Shown piece by piece: positions 26,601 through 41,600 of a stretch of 64,000 nucleotides of DNA (the stretch's first letter is position 1; each line of letters starts with the position of its first letter). A program made the position numbers and the translations under genes. The stretch comes from Patiria miniata (Eukaryota > Echinodermata > Asteroidea > Valvatida > Asterinidae), in contig NW_024037069.1 in NCBI RefSeq assembly GCF_015706575.1, positions 31,331,315 through 31,395,314 of the forward strand, in the 5' to 3' direction. The notes below the pieces were generated by a model. It was not told the origin of the DNA and ran no database searches. It saw nothing but the letters and a program-made list of their open reading frames with translations.

Positions 26601-29600
26601 GTACAAGCGAAAAAAAATCTAAATCTAATAAACACAAAAGGAAAAGGGTGTGGTATGTTTTCAAACACAAAAATGACTTGCAAACCTGTATCATTTTAAT
26701 CATTTAAATGACAATTCGGGCAATTCACAATGCAGTGCGCCACCAAGAGTTTACCATGAAGAGTCCACTTTTCAAGTTCTCGGTCGATAAAACACGGCCC
26801 ATTTGAATGCGTGTCAGTAGACAACTCGAGCTAATTTGTTACAGATTGGGGCATAGCGTTCTGCCGCCTTACAAAAAACACCATATTGATAAAAAGAAAA
26901 GAAAGGGGCAAACAAATGCTCAAATCTAAACTACTGACCGGAAAAATGAACAATTTCAAATGTCCTGTGCTGCGGATTTGTCGACCTCCCACAACGCACT
27001 GGGAAAAATGAACCCTCTGTGGCAAACTCTTGGTGGCGCACTGTATTTGGAATCGCCCAAATTTTAGGTTGTTAATAATCTGCTAATACGAATGTACCTT
27101 GCAATTTGCATATCTAAGAGCCTACATTTTCTTTGGTAATAACTATGTTTTTTAAAAGTGACTCTGGGTAACAAATTCCTCTTTGATGTGTGTGCTTTTC
27201 CTTGTTTTACAGCCGTCATAATTCCAAAGCGGCAGACTATCACAGTAAGCCTAGGAGAATCGCTCACCCTTGAAGTCTTCACCACCTTGTCTCCGCTCCC
27301 AGACTGGCGATGGAGGAAGACATCGGCTGAATTTAACGGCTGGTTTAATAACTGGTTTGGTAACCAGTCTCCTACTATAAGTTCAGTCACTGCAGCTGAT
27401 GCGGGTGTGTACGAATGCCATGAACCAGGACAGAGAGGCCAGGGACGCCATGCTATCTTCAGAGTTATAGTCAGAGGTAAATATGATCATCATTTTGTTC
27501 ATAATATAAATTCATAAATGCCTAAGACAGTTTACCCATTCCTATTGGTCAAGAGCCTGTCATGTGGCCGGTCTTAAACGGTTGATAAAACACCGGCTGG
27601 CTGGTCTTAAATACTTTCCAGTGTCACATGAAATTCGGTCTGCTATGAAATCCAGTCCCTTTTACCCCTTTCATTGGTTGAACCATTGATCTCCATTATA
27701 TAATAGAGATCAATGGGTTGAACATTCACAGTCCTCGGTTAGGCATGCGCAATACTACCAATGAGTCCGTATATTTCATAGTCCTAAATTCACACTACAC
27801 CGGCACAGCTGCGTTCTGCGACACATCACGCAGTACATGTAATGCATGGGCCAATATCCATATAAAGAGTTGTTTACGACTACTCACGAGAGGCACATAC
27901 CATAACACATAGCTAGATGGGTGTTTAATAAAAAACATTAAGTAGTTTCAAACAAAATAGTTGGAAATTTATAATTTTTGGAGTGATTTGAGTGTTTGAC
28001 CAAAGAGGTATTTAAGACCGGTTTGGAGTCCAGACTCCAAAGCGGTCTTAAACATTGTGTTTAAAACCTGCCAAGCACACACCCTTATTAAAATCCGCTA
28101 CTGCCCAAGAGAGCTCTGGACAGAGAGAGACGGACAATATTGGGATTTGCCCTTCAGTTATTAACTGTCATTAATTAACCGAAAGATAAAACACTATATT
28201 GAACATTGACCAATCGGCATTGGTGATTCAAGTTACCTCATGAATAAACATGAATCTCCTTTCTTTACCATCAGGTTGCCCTAGCAACATGTGGGGACCG
28301 TCGACTGGCTGTCAGAACGTTTGCCCAGTGTGTTATAACGGCGGTATGTGTCATGACGTCACCGGGCAATGCATCTGCGCTCCGGGTTTCAGCGGCTCCA
28401 ACTGTCACATCGGTAAATTTGAGAGAAATTCCCCCCCCCCCAAAAAAAAACCCCAAAAAACCTTCTGCTCCTTTCATAATAACCAGCATATTAATACCTT
28501 TTCAGACTGGAGAACTTTCCAGAAATTTGCCAAAACAAACATTTCTGAAGATTTAATACTTTATGTACCTGAAATGTTTGACTGAAAAGTCTGACTTAAT
28601 GTTTCGCTACTTTGGAAATTTGACAACTTCATGTAGGGTCAAAGCAAGTACATTTTGGGATGTTAGGATTTATGTGTCTGACTACTGTTAATATGTTTTG
28701 TTTCCAGCGAATGGTAGAAATGCATGGGGAATGAATGGCACACTACCATGTACAGGGGCTGAGGATCGTCACGGTGCGTCATGCAGAGGACGTCTGTTTT
28801 GCCTTCAAGATCCGTTCGGTTGCTCCTGTGCGGCCGGCTACAAGGGAATCGGCTGTGACCAGGGTAAGCTTAAATGCTTATCACATTCAGACTAGTAACT
28901 GATTTCATACAGATCTGCTTAACAGAAAATATTTCTAAGCACATTTTTGTGCTGTGGACAATATCAACTTGGATCCAATCCGAAGCTGAATACGTAGCAT
29001 GACACTCTGGCTGACGCCCAATGAAAAACCATTCTAAATTGATTGACTGGAATTGTATGCACTCTGGGACCAGCTTTATTGGGTTTGACTTGTCTTAAGT
29101 TAATTTTTGGATGAATGTTCAAGTAGTCGGGTTCCCAGACCAACAATATCTGACTATTGCTGATCAGTCTTACGTCAGGTAGCCACCGCAGCTAAAAATA
29201 AATAAACTAGAGGAATTCCTGCCGTTTCCAAAAATGTACAAATTTGTATGCATTTTGTTGACACTCGCGGATTGCGCCTTGGTATTCCCGGGTATAAAAT
29301 AAGTCGTATTTACCTGCCATGCTTATTATCAAAAAAAATGATTACATATATTGATTGGTTGTATTTTAAAAACTTGAAAAAATAACTTTGTGCATCAAGT
29401 ATGCTCTCGGATCATATGAGGGCCGAGCTTTGCTGCGCGCCATGAATCCGACGATGGTTTAACTCGGCTTCGTCTACATTTCGGATTTGCGTGTTATTCG
29501 GTTCCATAAACTTTGAAGATTCCAGCTCAACATGCAGTCAATGTTTTCTTACAAAAGTATCAAGCTATGTGATATGAAGCAAGTGTTTTTTTTTTTTTTA

Positions 29601-32600
29601 ATTGATCGGAACATTAAAAGCTAATAATGACAATGATATTGACAAACCAGAAATGAAGCCGAGCTTTGAGAAAGGGCCACCATTTTATATTTAGCCATGG
29701 TGGCTACCTGACCTAATATTGGTCAGAAATAGTCCGAATCTTTTGGTCTGGGAACCAGACTATAATGTTTAAGATGTTAATATAATCTCCTTTTCCAATT
29801 TGCTTTTATATAGCTACGGCTTGCAATAGGAATGAAGCTACTTCTCGTAAATAGTTGTATAATGTCAGCCGTAGCCCTTGGTGATATTTTTTTTATTTGT
29901 ATGATTTATTGAAGAGTGTGATCAACCCAACACCTTTGGACCATACTGCACTCAAACCTGCCACTGCGCTGAAGGCATCACGTGTTTAACGGACACTGGC
30001 GAATGTAACGATCCATCGTGCACCGATGAATACTGCCCTCAACAATGCGCTTCAGGCTGGAAGGGAAGGAATTGTCAAGGTAGGACATACATGTACATGT
30101 ATTCGCTCGTACCCCCCGCCCTGCAAACAGGGCGCTGGTTAGGGCTGATGAGCTTCACAGAATCTTGTGAAGGAAGTACAGATTGACCTTCGCATGCAGC
30201 TAGCGCGTGCTACGCATGATGGGCACCGGAAGCTACTTTGCGTGACGCGTTCTACGTCACAGGTCACGCAAATCTATCCAATGAGAGCTCAAATGACGTC
30301 AGCCCTTACCAGCGTCCTGTTTGCAGGGCGGGGGGTATGAGCGAAGTACATGTATATAGCTGTACCATCTCCCATCACAAACTATAGGGGGCGCTATATT
30401 AAACCAAGGCAAGGGGAAATTGAAAGCTGCTGTTACTTGAGAAAATTTGTTTCACTGGATTTACTGATGTATGTGGAAAAGCATTGCTAGTGTTTATTAA
30501 CTCCAGTTTGAAGTTTTGTCAAAGGTCGTACAAGTAGATCTGCAACTTCCAACTAAAATATTGTAGACTTTGTTTACACATGAGTCAATGTGCACACAGG
30601 AAGCGTAGATTACTTAACAACATGACAAAAAGCAACAACATGTACAAAAAGAAACCATTCATATTAACTGTTTTATTTGGCTTAGATGCACAAAGAAGTT
30701 TCTTAGAAATTGTGTTTGATAGTTTTGCCCGCAGAGGGTTTTGATTTTTATTTAAGATTTTTAATTGTTTGTTTCTATATCACATACAGTTCAGACACCG
30801 TGCCCGCCCGGTTACTATGGCGAGATATGCACACAGAGATGCAATTGCCGTGACAACCAAGCATGCAATGAGGAGATGGGAGATTGCGTCGATGGCTGTG
30901 CGGACGGTTACAGAGGAGCGGCTTGTGACCAAGGTTAGCATGATGGCCCTTGCCAACATGGCCGCCATGCCGCCATGCCAAACTCATAAAGCCGCAGTCA
31001 AATGACTTGGCTGCGGCTGGCAATTGACACATGAGTCTATGGGAAGTCGCTACAGCCGCTACCGTTAATTAATTGCTTGTCAAATAATTTGGATATATGA
31101 CCTGAATTCGTTTTGTTTGCGGTGTCTAAGCATTTAATCCGTTTACGCTGAGAGAACAGATTTGATCGTGTTCCCATTTAACATGAAGAAGTATCTGTAA
31201 CTGATTTCGGATTCACAGAAGAAATTCTAAATAGCGCAGTGTTTAACCAGTTCACGTTGGATGACGTGTATACACGCAAAGTTTTGGCGGTGTTCGGAAC
31301 GGATGACGGATAAACATTAACGAGCGAGGCAGCAAATATCTGTCTGCGACCCGCTCGCAGCGAGCGAGGCCGGAAATATCAGGGTGTGCTACCTGCAGAT
31401 GACCCCCTGAAACCTGTCTGGCGTCGAGGTTCGTGAATGTGGATTTTGTCAGCCACGTGTGAACAAAAGTCGGACATGCGTGCCGGTGCCTATGAGATGC
31501 CTGGCTGCAATATTCAGTTTGGCATCGGAGAGGAGAATATGTAAATTACCCACCTGTTCAGTGAGCAGAGCTTAGTGGATTGGTCAATAGGTTTCTACAG
31601 ACACAGAAACTCGAAACAACATTAAGTTTCCAAGGAAAGAAGCGTCGGAAATTGATTGACGCTGTGTTGGAAGGTTTCAAATTGATTTTGATTTTTTTCT
31701 TTTCAGATGGAACCAGAGCCATTGTCTCTTTTGGACAGACCAGTAAACTCAACGCTGGCCAGCCAGTAACTGTTAAATGTGAGACAGTGGGGAATCCCCT
31801 ACCCACAGAAGATGATATCATTCTACAGGATGTCAGGAGTAATGAAATCGATCCTGTTAGGTCCTTCGAGTCCTCTGATTTCAATGACTACAGGAGGTTC
31901 AACGAGTACATCTTGACTGGAGACGATGCAGTCTCGGGAGCACGATTGACTTGCTTCCTTCGCAAACTTGACAACACCTTTCTCCCTGAATTCCTGACGC
32001 TGGATTTATATGGTAAGAATGCATCTCGAAAGACACTAAATGTTTGTAGGCAGTTAGACAACGACAATACAACGGCAATGACAAAAAGACCCAGCCCAAT
32101 TAAACCCCCCCCCTTCTTAAAAAAAACCTTACAAAACTAACAACAGTTTTGAATTATGTATTCATACAAATTATAAAGGGATTGTTACATTGAAAATCTA
32201 CATGCTTGGCACATGACTTGTGTTTACCCAAAAAATATGTTAAATATAGATGATAAAAGCTATAAGTATGCTTTATTTAGTAGATTGAATGTTAGTTGTA
32301 GTAAAGAACTGTGGATTGTGATAAGTTGAAAAATGGTGAGTTCATTTGAGAAAGTTTCTGTTTGTATTTGTTTAGATGCCAACCCCTTGTTTACATATGT
32401 GAATTGTTTGGTAATCTCGGGTCACATTTATAGGGAGAAATGGAAAATTGTATAACAAGCAGTAACTCCACGTAGGGCCCCGATTTACCCCCTTGTAACG
32501 CCAGAAAACCTTGTAATACCTCAAGTTAAGCGTCATATTACTGCCTGTTCAATTTTGCATTCTCCCCTAAATGTGACTACCAAATTATGCTTTAAAATGT

Positions 32601-35600
32601 TCAAACTTATTTAGAAAAAGCCAAAGTTGTTTTATTGTTCATTTTGGTGTTGTTTTTCTCTTCTAGAGCCGCCATCCCTTGCGTCAGCCCCTTACGCAGG
32701 ACCCAAAGATTCCACAAGCATCAAGGTCAGATGGAATTCGTGGACCTCTGCGCAGGGTCGCGGAGACGGGCCCGTCCTACGTTTCGAGGTCCACTACCGG
32801 CTCCGAAGCGATGACATGGATGATACTACGTATGAGTTTGTAGAAATAGCGGCCACCAACACTAGCACCGCGTTGATCATCAGGGAACTGGAGGTAGACA
32901 CCGAGTATGACTTTGTCGTCGTGGTAGTGAGGGAGGGGGAAGGTGGGGCTGGACCCCCTAGCCCTAAGGCCACCATCGGAACGACCTGTGCAAGTAAGAT
33001 AACAGTGCGGGATTGAGATTGGAATCTTTGCAGGATGGCAGAAAGAAAGTTGAAGCTTAAAATGTTTCCAGTGTCAACATGCATTATGTGTCATTAGGTA
33101 AAGGCCAAGGATGTTACCCATGGATACATGCTAGCGACTTTTGGCAGTATGAAACATTTCAGGCCTGAAGATGTGTTCCACTTGGAAATTCGAAGCACAA
33201 ATACTGGCTGTGACAATTCGTGTTGGGGGTTCCTTTTGCATCACATTTAAATTAACGCTTAATAACAACCCAACATGTTTACAGCAGCCTTTAGGACATC
33301 TGTTCAAGTAAGGTAGCATTTCCTGTGTAACATGTTAACATGTCAAGCTTGCAAGGAGCTGAAACTAAATTTGGATTGTTTTGCAGTAGCAACATGCTGC
33401 TTGAATAAGACCATTTCGTCCTTCGCAGGACTTGTTCTTTGATTGGTTCATTTTGTATGAAAAGTATTCCAGCGGAGGAATTCTGGATGTTGAAAACTAA
33501 TGTTTAGTCGAATGTTTCCTTCAGCTAAGCGTATAGAATCATCGTATAAACTTATACAACAGTCATTAATTGTTTCCATAGATCCAACTACAGCCCCGAT
33601 GGTGCAGCTTGATGTTGTGAGCAGTACGGAACTACGCCTTTCATGGCAGGTTTGTGGAAGCCTCATTTGTATTGTGTTTCTTTTCCCTGACAAGATCGAG
33701 GTTGTTTATAACCCTTTCCTTACCATGGGCGACTCTTGTCGACCAGGAAACCACACACATAACACCCTCAACACAGATATATTCACTACTTTTCAGAAAG
33801 GCGGCATGTTGATATGTTTGGCCGCCCATCAACCCTATACATCAACCATATACATCAACCATATACCAGCTGAAAGAGGGTTTTCGGATCGTTCTAATGG
33901 TGTAGTTTATTCATATGGTTAACAATACAAAAAAATGAGAAAAGTGCTTCAGAAGTATCCACGCACAATTTGAGGTATGGAGTGCCATTTGGTCATGTGG
34001 TGAAATGGCTTGCAGTTTGATAAATGGGACCAGTTGGGAAAGAAGGCATAACATTCTTATATTGGCATGTATGGACTTCATTTTTACATCACATAAAAAA
34101 GTAAGGTTCAAGGAACAAACTTTACACACAGCACGTATGATTTTAACCACTCCTTGGCAGTGAAAATCTGGGTTGAAAAAAGTGAGTTTTGGACTTGTGG
34201 TCATTTTGTTCACGCTCTAGTGATTTCCGCATGACTGAGCAAACAATTTGGTCCTGGGGAGACCCAGGTCAATAAACAATGTGGTAATGAAAGAAGGATT
34301 CCTTACTTGTTGATGTATTTATGTAGTGTCTTGGGGATTCAGCTCATTAATTATCCGGAACAAGTAATGGTTATCTATGGTAAGCAGTATCACTCCATAG
34401 TGAAGTCATCAGTTTGTAACTCGTGTTGAGAACGTCATTGTTGGAAATTTGATACCTAGTACAATTCAACCATTGCAGAGAAATTTGTACACAACTTAAT
34501 CCCGAATATTTAATGAGATGAACCTTTATGTGTTTAAGTAAGATTTGAGGCTTTGCATGGTGGAGATACTAAATAATGAAAGGTTGCGGAAACACTATGT
34601 GCGAATAATTTCTCAACTGATGAGAGAATGGTTCTGAAAAGAACCAGAGGTATAAACTTGTTTTATACCTCTGGTTCCAGTTTATACCTCTGGTTCTTTT
34701 CAGAACCATTCTCTCAGTTGAGAAATTATTCACACATGGTGTTTCGGCAAACCTTTCATTATCTTTATGTGTTAATTTTCTGGCTGTTTGTTCACCTCGA
34801 CATGTTTACTTTTTATGTTAGTTCCCGCCAGAATCAACGTGGCAGTGCAGCAGTTTGCAGTATGTCCAGGTCTACCGGAAACAAAGCTCCGAAGTTGAAT
34901 TTCCCAGTAACACGATACAGTACGAAGCCACGGGATCGTTCACCACTCTCGGTTCCCTGGCACCCTGCACCAGCTATGATGTGTACGTTACGTTCACCAA
35001 CAGAGATGGGCTCTACAGTCCCGGCAGTATCATAGTGACTGCAACCACTGAAACCACAGGTAGGATATAGATTGGTTGTATTCAAGAAGGGAACTTTTAT
35101 TTGGCCAATGAAATCCTTGACTGAAGAGGGCGCTTTTTGACCACTTTTGAAAAGCCCGGTGGATAGGACACACTGCACGCACGTTCTGGTTTGCTCTTGT
35201 ATTGGCCTTATTCATGAGTAAGCCATTTGATTGTGTTCCCCAAGTTTCATTTACACACGTATATAAAATTTTGTCGCGCGATAATATTGCGTGCACAAAT
35301 CAATGAGCGTCTTTACATTTACGCGCGATTTTTTAGATTCAAATTTGATCACACACTCATGTGTGTGACATTGCCGCACGACATAATCGTTGCAACAAAA
35401 TCATGTATGCGATGCAATCGCACAATGCACATTTAACATGGAGCCAGTATACCCCACCATTTTGATTATATCTGCTCTATAGGCAAATCAAAGTACTAAC
35501 CTTGGAAATTCTGTACTAATACAGTAGTACGTACCCCATCAACAGCCAGAGAAGGAGAGTTGAGGGTGACCTAGACTGGTTCCTGATCCATCCACTGCGT

Positions 35601-38600
35601 ATTTCGAATGTATCCAAAGTTATTGGAGGCGGGGATTAGTCTGGAAGACCATCGCAAGTTGAATTCGAACATATTTGCGCGCCGACGATGCCTGACGCTC
35701 ACGCAAAGACTCGGTGGCTATAACTTCTGCACATTTAGGAAGTCGTGCGTACTTCGCCTGTGAACCAGTACAGTACGGTACGCGCACGATGTGTGTCACG
35801 TCCATGGAGCTCTCAAAAGCGGTAAAGTCGTCCCCTCTTTTGTTGTGGCACGGAACCCATAACTTGGACGGGAAAGTGCCAGTGTGCCAGTCGAGTTGAC
35901 CCTGTGTATCTTATTTGTTAAAAAAAAGAAGGTACAACCATAGAGCTATATTAAATTACTAGAGCGCTAACTCGTCATTCTGCGCACGGAGACCCTTTGA
36001 AGCCGTCCTGGGCGCAGACATTTTAAATTCATGTGCGTGTTTGTAGAACATAATGAAATTAGATGGATTGAATTTTGAAAGTGTAATCTACATGCAACGC
36101 GCAAGTAGAACACACGCAAACAACTTAAGGCATTACTTTGTACACGAAGTTAGCGCTCTAGTAATTTAATATTGCTCTATGGGTACAACTGAGTGTCACT
36201 ACCAGCTTATGCCTCGCACTCACGCTAGGAACTTAGGCACATTTGTAGGAATGTCAATTATTATGCGTACTTGTACCCATGCAGTATGCATGAGTGGTCC
36301 ATTATCACATAATTTGTCTGATTTTTAAATATTTTTTGGTTCACAGTTCCTGGTCCGGTGACCTCGTTGCGAATTTTCAATCCACCCGGTAGTTCACACA
36401 ATCAGCTTGGTGTCAGTTGGTCATCACCGTCAGCCGACAACAATTGCCCGGTCGATGCTTACATCATCAGTCACTCTCTGACGAGGATAAAGGCATGCGG
36501 CTCATCCAGTGTTGACCCTGGTACCATATCGCAAAGAGTCATTGTCACTACATTGTCATTGAACAACCTGAAACCGTACTCCAGCTACAGTGTGTCCGTG
36601 GTCGCTGTGAATTCAGCAGGGAATTCCACTGTTAGTGCATCGTCAGAAGACACAAGTGCAGCAGGTCAGTCCATGTCGTTATAAAAATGTGAATATTTTC
36701 CTACAAATAGATCATATTCTAAGCATGATGAACACAATTTGTCGATTGTCTTAATATATTTTAGTACAACCGTTTTAACCCATTAGCATCTGTGCTACAT
36801 TGTTTCACATTGCATTACATTGTATTACATTGTATTTCATTGGATTACATTGTATTCCATTGTATTACATTGTATTACATTGTATTACATTGTATTACAT
36901 TTTATTGCATTGTATTACATTGTATTACATTGTATTACATTGTATTCATTCCCTGAAGAATCCATAAATCCATAGTGCTGGGTGATATAAGGCAGTACAA
37001 GGCATAACAGGCAGGGCAGTTTGGGGCGGTACGGGAGCTAATTGAGTCCAGATTTCATCAGAATGAAAGGGACTTAAAATGCCTTTCGATGAAAAAACAT
37101 AAGACTAGTGGTAACATTTCAATTGGTTTGTACAGAGAAACTAGATGTTCAGGGAAAAGGTAATTTTCTTGCCTAAAAATATACTGGTGTAATGAAATAA
37201 GGTTCATTTCACTCAGAAGCTAGAAAAATAGGTCAAACAATAGATATTGCGGTTAGTATTGTGGCAGGCCCTTTGAGGAAAATATATTGAAACGGCAGGT
37301 ATTTAGAAAAGTCTGTATTAAATATTCAAAATATAATATAGCAGTGCGAAATAATCCTTCTCATCAAGTGTAACATAATGCGTTTGTATATGGTGTAAAT
37401 CGAGGACACACACAGGCAACATCATCGGTGAATCGAGGACAGGAACCAAATTGAGGACGACCTTGATTAGAAAATGTGTACAAAACCAATGAGATCAGTA
37501 CAAACAAAGGAAAATTTACACCATAAACAAACATGCTAGTACATGTATGTGTGATTGCTTCACTTGACTCTTGGACTCTGGAGATTTAGTAGATTTAGAA
37601 TAATTTTTAATCTTTATTTTGTCCCAGGTATCGACTTATTTGATTTGTCTTGTTCTCCATTTTGACAGTGCCAAGCTTTGTACCAACGGTGAACGTACTG
37701 GATTCTGATATCACATCCAACAGAATACATTTCACATGGGATGAGGTTTCCTGTGAAGATTTGAACGGTCCGCACTCAAGCCGCGCGTACCGCGCTGAGT
37801 TGACAAATTTTGCAACAGATGATTCAACAACATACTCCACAAACCTTGAATATAGAACGGAGTCTTGGCTGACCCCCTGCACAATGTACAGTTTTCAGAT
37901 CGCAGTTGTCAATACTTTTGGAATCGGAACTTACAGCAATGCTACTGAGGTGACTACCAAGACAGTGGGTAAGTTGAGACTGGGGTCAAGTGAAGATGTC
38001 TCCCAGAGTTGTAACGAGTTAATCACGAGTCCATCACCTGTCCAATCACAAGTCAATAAATTGGTTTTTTTTGTAAATCGTAACTAATCTGTATCATTAT
38101 TTTGTGGAAATTGGGAACAATCAAATAAAATCAAATCACAAGCCCAACACAATTCAATATCACATGTCAGTCACAAGTCCATCACAAGTCCATCACAAGT
38201 CAACTTACAAGTCAAATCACAAGTCAAATCACAAGTCAAATCACAAGTCAAATCACAAGTCAATCACAAGTCAATCACAAGTCAAATCTCAAGTCAAATC
38301 ACAAGTCAAATCACAAGTCAATCTCAAGTCAATTACAAGTCAATCACAAGTCAAATCACAAGTCAAATCACAAGTCAATCACACATCAATTACAAGTCAA
38401 ATCACAAGTCCATCACAAGTTAAATCCATGTCGAATCACAAGTCAAACAGCTCTTTGGTTCAGGCACTTTAAGACCGAAGCTGCGTTGAATATTCAGTTG
38501 GTTTTTGTTTTAATTTGCAAGTTGAGAAACTAATGACACACAGTTGTCTTAAAAACAATGTGTTCAAATTCTGCTATTTAAAGTTTCTTTCCTTTTTGAT

Positions 38601-41600
38601 TGCAGTTCCATCTCAGGTTCGTGATTTATCCGCTGAGGCTGTTGACGGCTATCCCACTGTCCTCCGTGTTCGGTGGAATCGACCGTCTGGCAACTGCCCC
38701 ATAGATCACTACACGGTCAGCTATGACTTGTTTAGGTTATTGAAGTGTGAATATCCAACTAGCAATCGCATTGAAGCAGGGAGAACGACCCTTATGGAGT
38801 ATAACATTACCGGCCTCTTCCCAAACTCTGAATACAGCGTGTATGTGACGGCGACAACATCAGCTGGTGAAGGGTCGGAAGATTATGAATATGTTTATAC
38901 TGCCGAAGCAGGTGAGTAAATTTAAGTAAATTGTCTCTCCGCTTGCTTTTTATCCCTCTGAATTTCAAGCCAAACAGGGGGATATTGCGATCCCGTATTC
39001 CGTCTGTGTTGGTGTGTGTTATCCATTTCACTGTAAAGTTCAGTCATCGATCTCAACCAAACTTGAAAAGTGGTCTGTGGAGAGAAGGCCAGCATCAAAA
39101 CAGTCCTTTCCAATATGGATATTTACGAGGTCTCTGGAGAGATACGATTGACTCTAACATTTAGCCCGGTGTCTCACCCAAACTCTCCATTCAACCCAAA
39201 CTCCCCATTCAACTGAGAACTGGTACCTGCTGGGTGGACAATCAAGTCCGTCACTGAAAATTACTACCTTACTAACTACCTGCACGTGTACATGTACATG
39301 TATACAAACTGGCAGGATGCCAGGGGGATCGCGTAAGTTTTACTCATAGTATTTATTCGAGTTTCACCCTGTAAAATAGATTGTGTTTTTATAAAAAAAA
39401 AATGTTCTTGCCATACAAAAGTTATGACGTTTAAATATCAAACCAAAAAATCTACCTACATTTAATAATTACTTATATACAAATGTTCTATTTCATGTAC
39501 GGCCTGACGTTGTAGGTGCAAAAGCAAAAAGCAAATTTTGAAAGGGTTAAAAACGTCCAAAATAGAAAGAGTATGTTTCCCTTTCAAATTTTGACATACA
39601 CATTGAGCATATGTTAGGAGAATAAACATTGAATACGCTAAAGAGCCCTTTTGGCCCTTTAGCCGTGATATTCTGGGTTATTTTCACCCCTTTTGATCCT
39701 ATAGCAGAGATATTCTTGGTTGTCTGCGCTCATATTATGTAGAGCTCCAAAGCCAAATATTGTGTCAAAAAGACGCAATTTAAAAATCTAACATTTGCGG
39801 TTAATTTCTGAGCACATCATTTTCGGCTGATGATGACTACAAGCAAAGGGCACACTTCGGAAGTAGAATTCACATAAAATAAGAAGGAATTTTAAGTCTA
39901 GCGCTTAAAATATGCTTATAAAGCTACCACAGGTTTACTGCTATTCAGTAAAGCAGGTTTTGATTGTATTTCTAAGATAAAAAAATAAATAAACCTTTGT
40001 AGAATGCGCTAAATAGAAATTGATTTTTAAAGACTGTTTGAAGATAATTTTGAAATTGAAGAAATAATTCTGAATGTCAAAAAGTTTGAAGTTCTTTTAC
40101 TTTGCATAACCAATTTACTACCCGAAGTGCCATGTTTTCTTTACTGTTGGTGCATAGCTTGATTCCGCTGAGCTTCTGAAACTTTTGAGCTGTTTTCTTG
40201 GTCCAAAATGTTTTAGTTGTTTGGTTAAATATGTTTTCTTTGTTTCTATTACCAGCTCCATCTGAACCTCCACGGAACGTCATCAACACGGCAACGCTTA
40301 AGCGAGGTTTGAGGTTCGCCTGGCAGTCACCATCCTGCCCTGGTCGTCGTGGTGTGATCGTCGGCTACACATACCGACTAATTGATCTAGAAAGAGGCGG
40401 GGAGAATGTGACAGAAGACACCAGCTCATCTGTGACGGACGCTGACATTGATGGTCTGGTACCCTACACCCTGTACTCATTCCAAGTGCTGGCACGCACC
40501 GCAGCTGGAAATGGTCCCTATAGTGACGCTATCAAGCTACGCACAGATCAAGCAAGTAAGTCAAAATGATCACTCCTTTTGAGCTATAGTGTTTTTTCAG
40601 TTTACGGAGACTTTGGCAAATAAAAAAGAGGGAACAATTTGTGCAGTGAAAAAAAAGTTTCTTTGTGCATGTCGGCAACGACAATGCCATAATTCACGAC
40701 CTGGCGCGTGGCAGGGGCCGATTTATAAAATGTTTTACTAACTATTTATTTTGCTACAGAAACTAAAGCAGACAGCGTGGTAACTATGTAGCAGGTAATT
40801 GCAAGAAAAAAAAACATAGCACAAAGTTGGGCTAACAATAGAAGACAATTATGCTTTAAACTATAATGGATACAGACAAAGTGTGTGCAAAAATAATGGA
40901 AAATTGTACTAACTAAAGTGGAAAATTGTGGCAGAAAAATTGTGGCAGAAAAAAATGTGCAAATTAATAATGAAAATTGGGCTACATCTATCTACAGAAG
41001 AAAGTTCTGCTAAAGTAAATACATGTAGCAGAAACTACCAGACATAAAGTGTGTTCCTTTTAAGATATACCTGATACTTAATGATTCCCCTGGCATGGAG
41101 ATTTCTATTATTGCATCATTTACTTTAGCAAATTCTGAATCTGAGGTAAGTGTGCCTTTGGCTGTGCTATCTATTTATGGCGTATGTGATGGCAAAGGCT
41201 CTGTTAGCAGAAAATCATGTGCTTAGCAGTGCCATGATATCTGACCCTGTTTTAAGTTTTTACCCGAGGGAATTCAGCTTGCAGTTCTAAAGCCGACAAT
41301 TATCTCATCCTATTTGTGCAGAGCCACCTCAAATTACCTCCGTCACGACACCCAGTGGCGACGCCACTTCCATCACTGTTCAGTGGCCCAGGCCAGACCC
41401 ACCTTACGGCATCATCATAGCCTACTACGTAGTCTACGGAATCGTATCCCAAGGAAACCAGTCGACGCTGCAAGTCACTGAAGGACTGAATGATACTGTC
41501 GTTGAAGTTGAACTGACTGGCTTGGTTGCTGACAGCAATTATTCCATACAGGTACTGTGTTTACCCTTCAGCACTTGTGTAAAATTGTATTAATTGCACC

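Noticed and set aside
26295..26703. Several overlapping frames of 80-95 residues
   Set aside because: Caused by a C-rich, stop-poor stretch inside intron 2 of gene B.
38104..38472. Frame with KSNHKS repeats
   Set aside because: Translation of a short tandem repeat in an intron.
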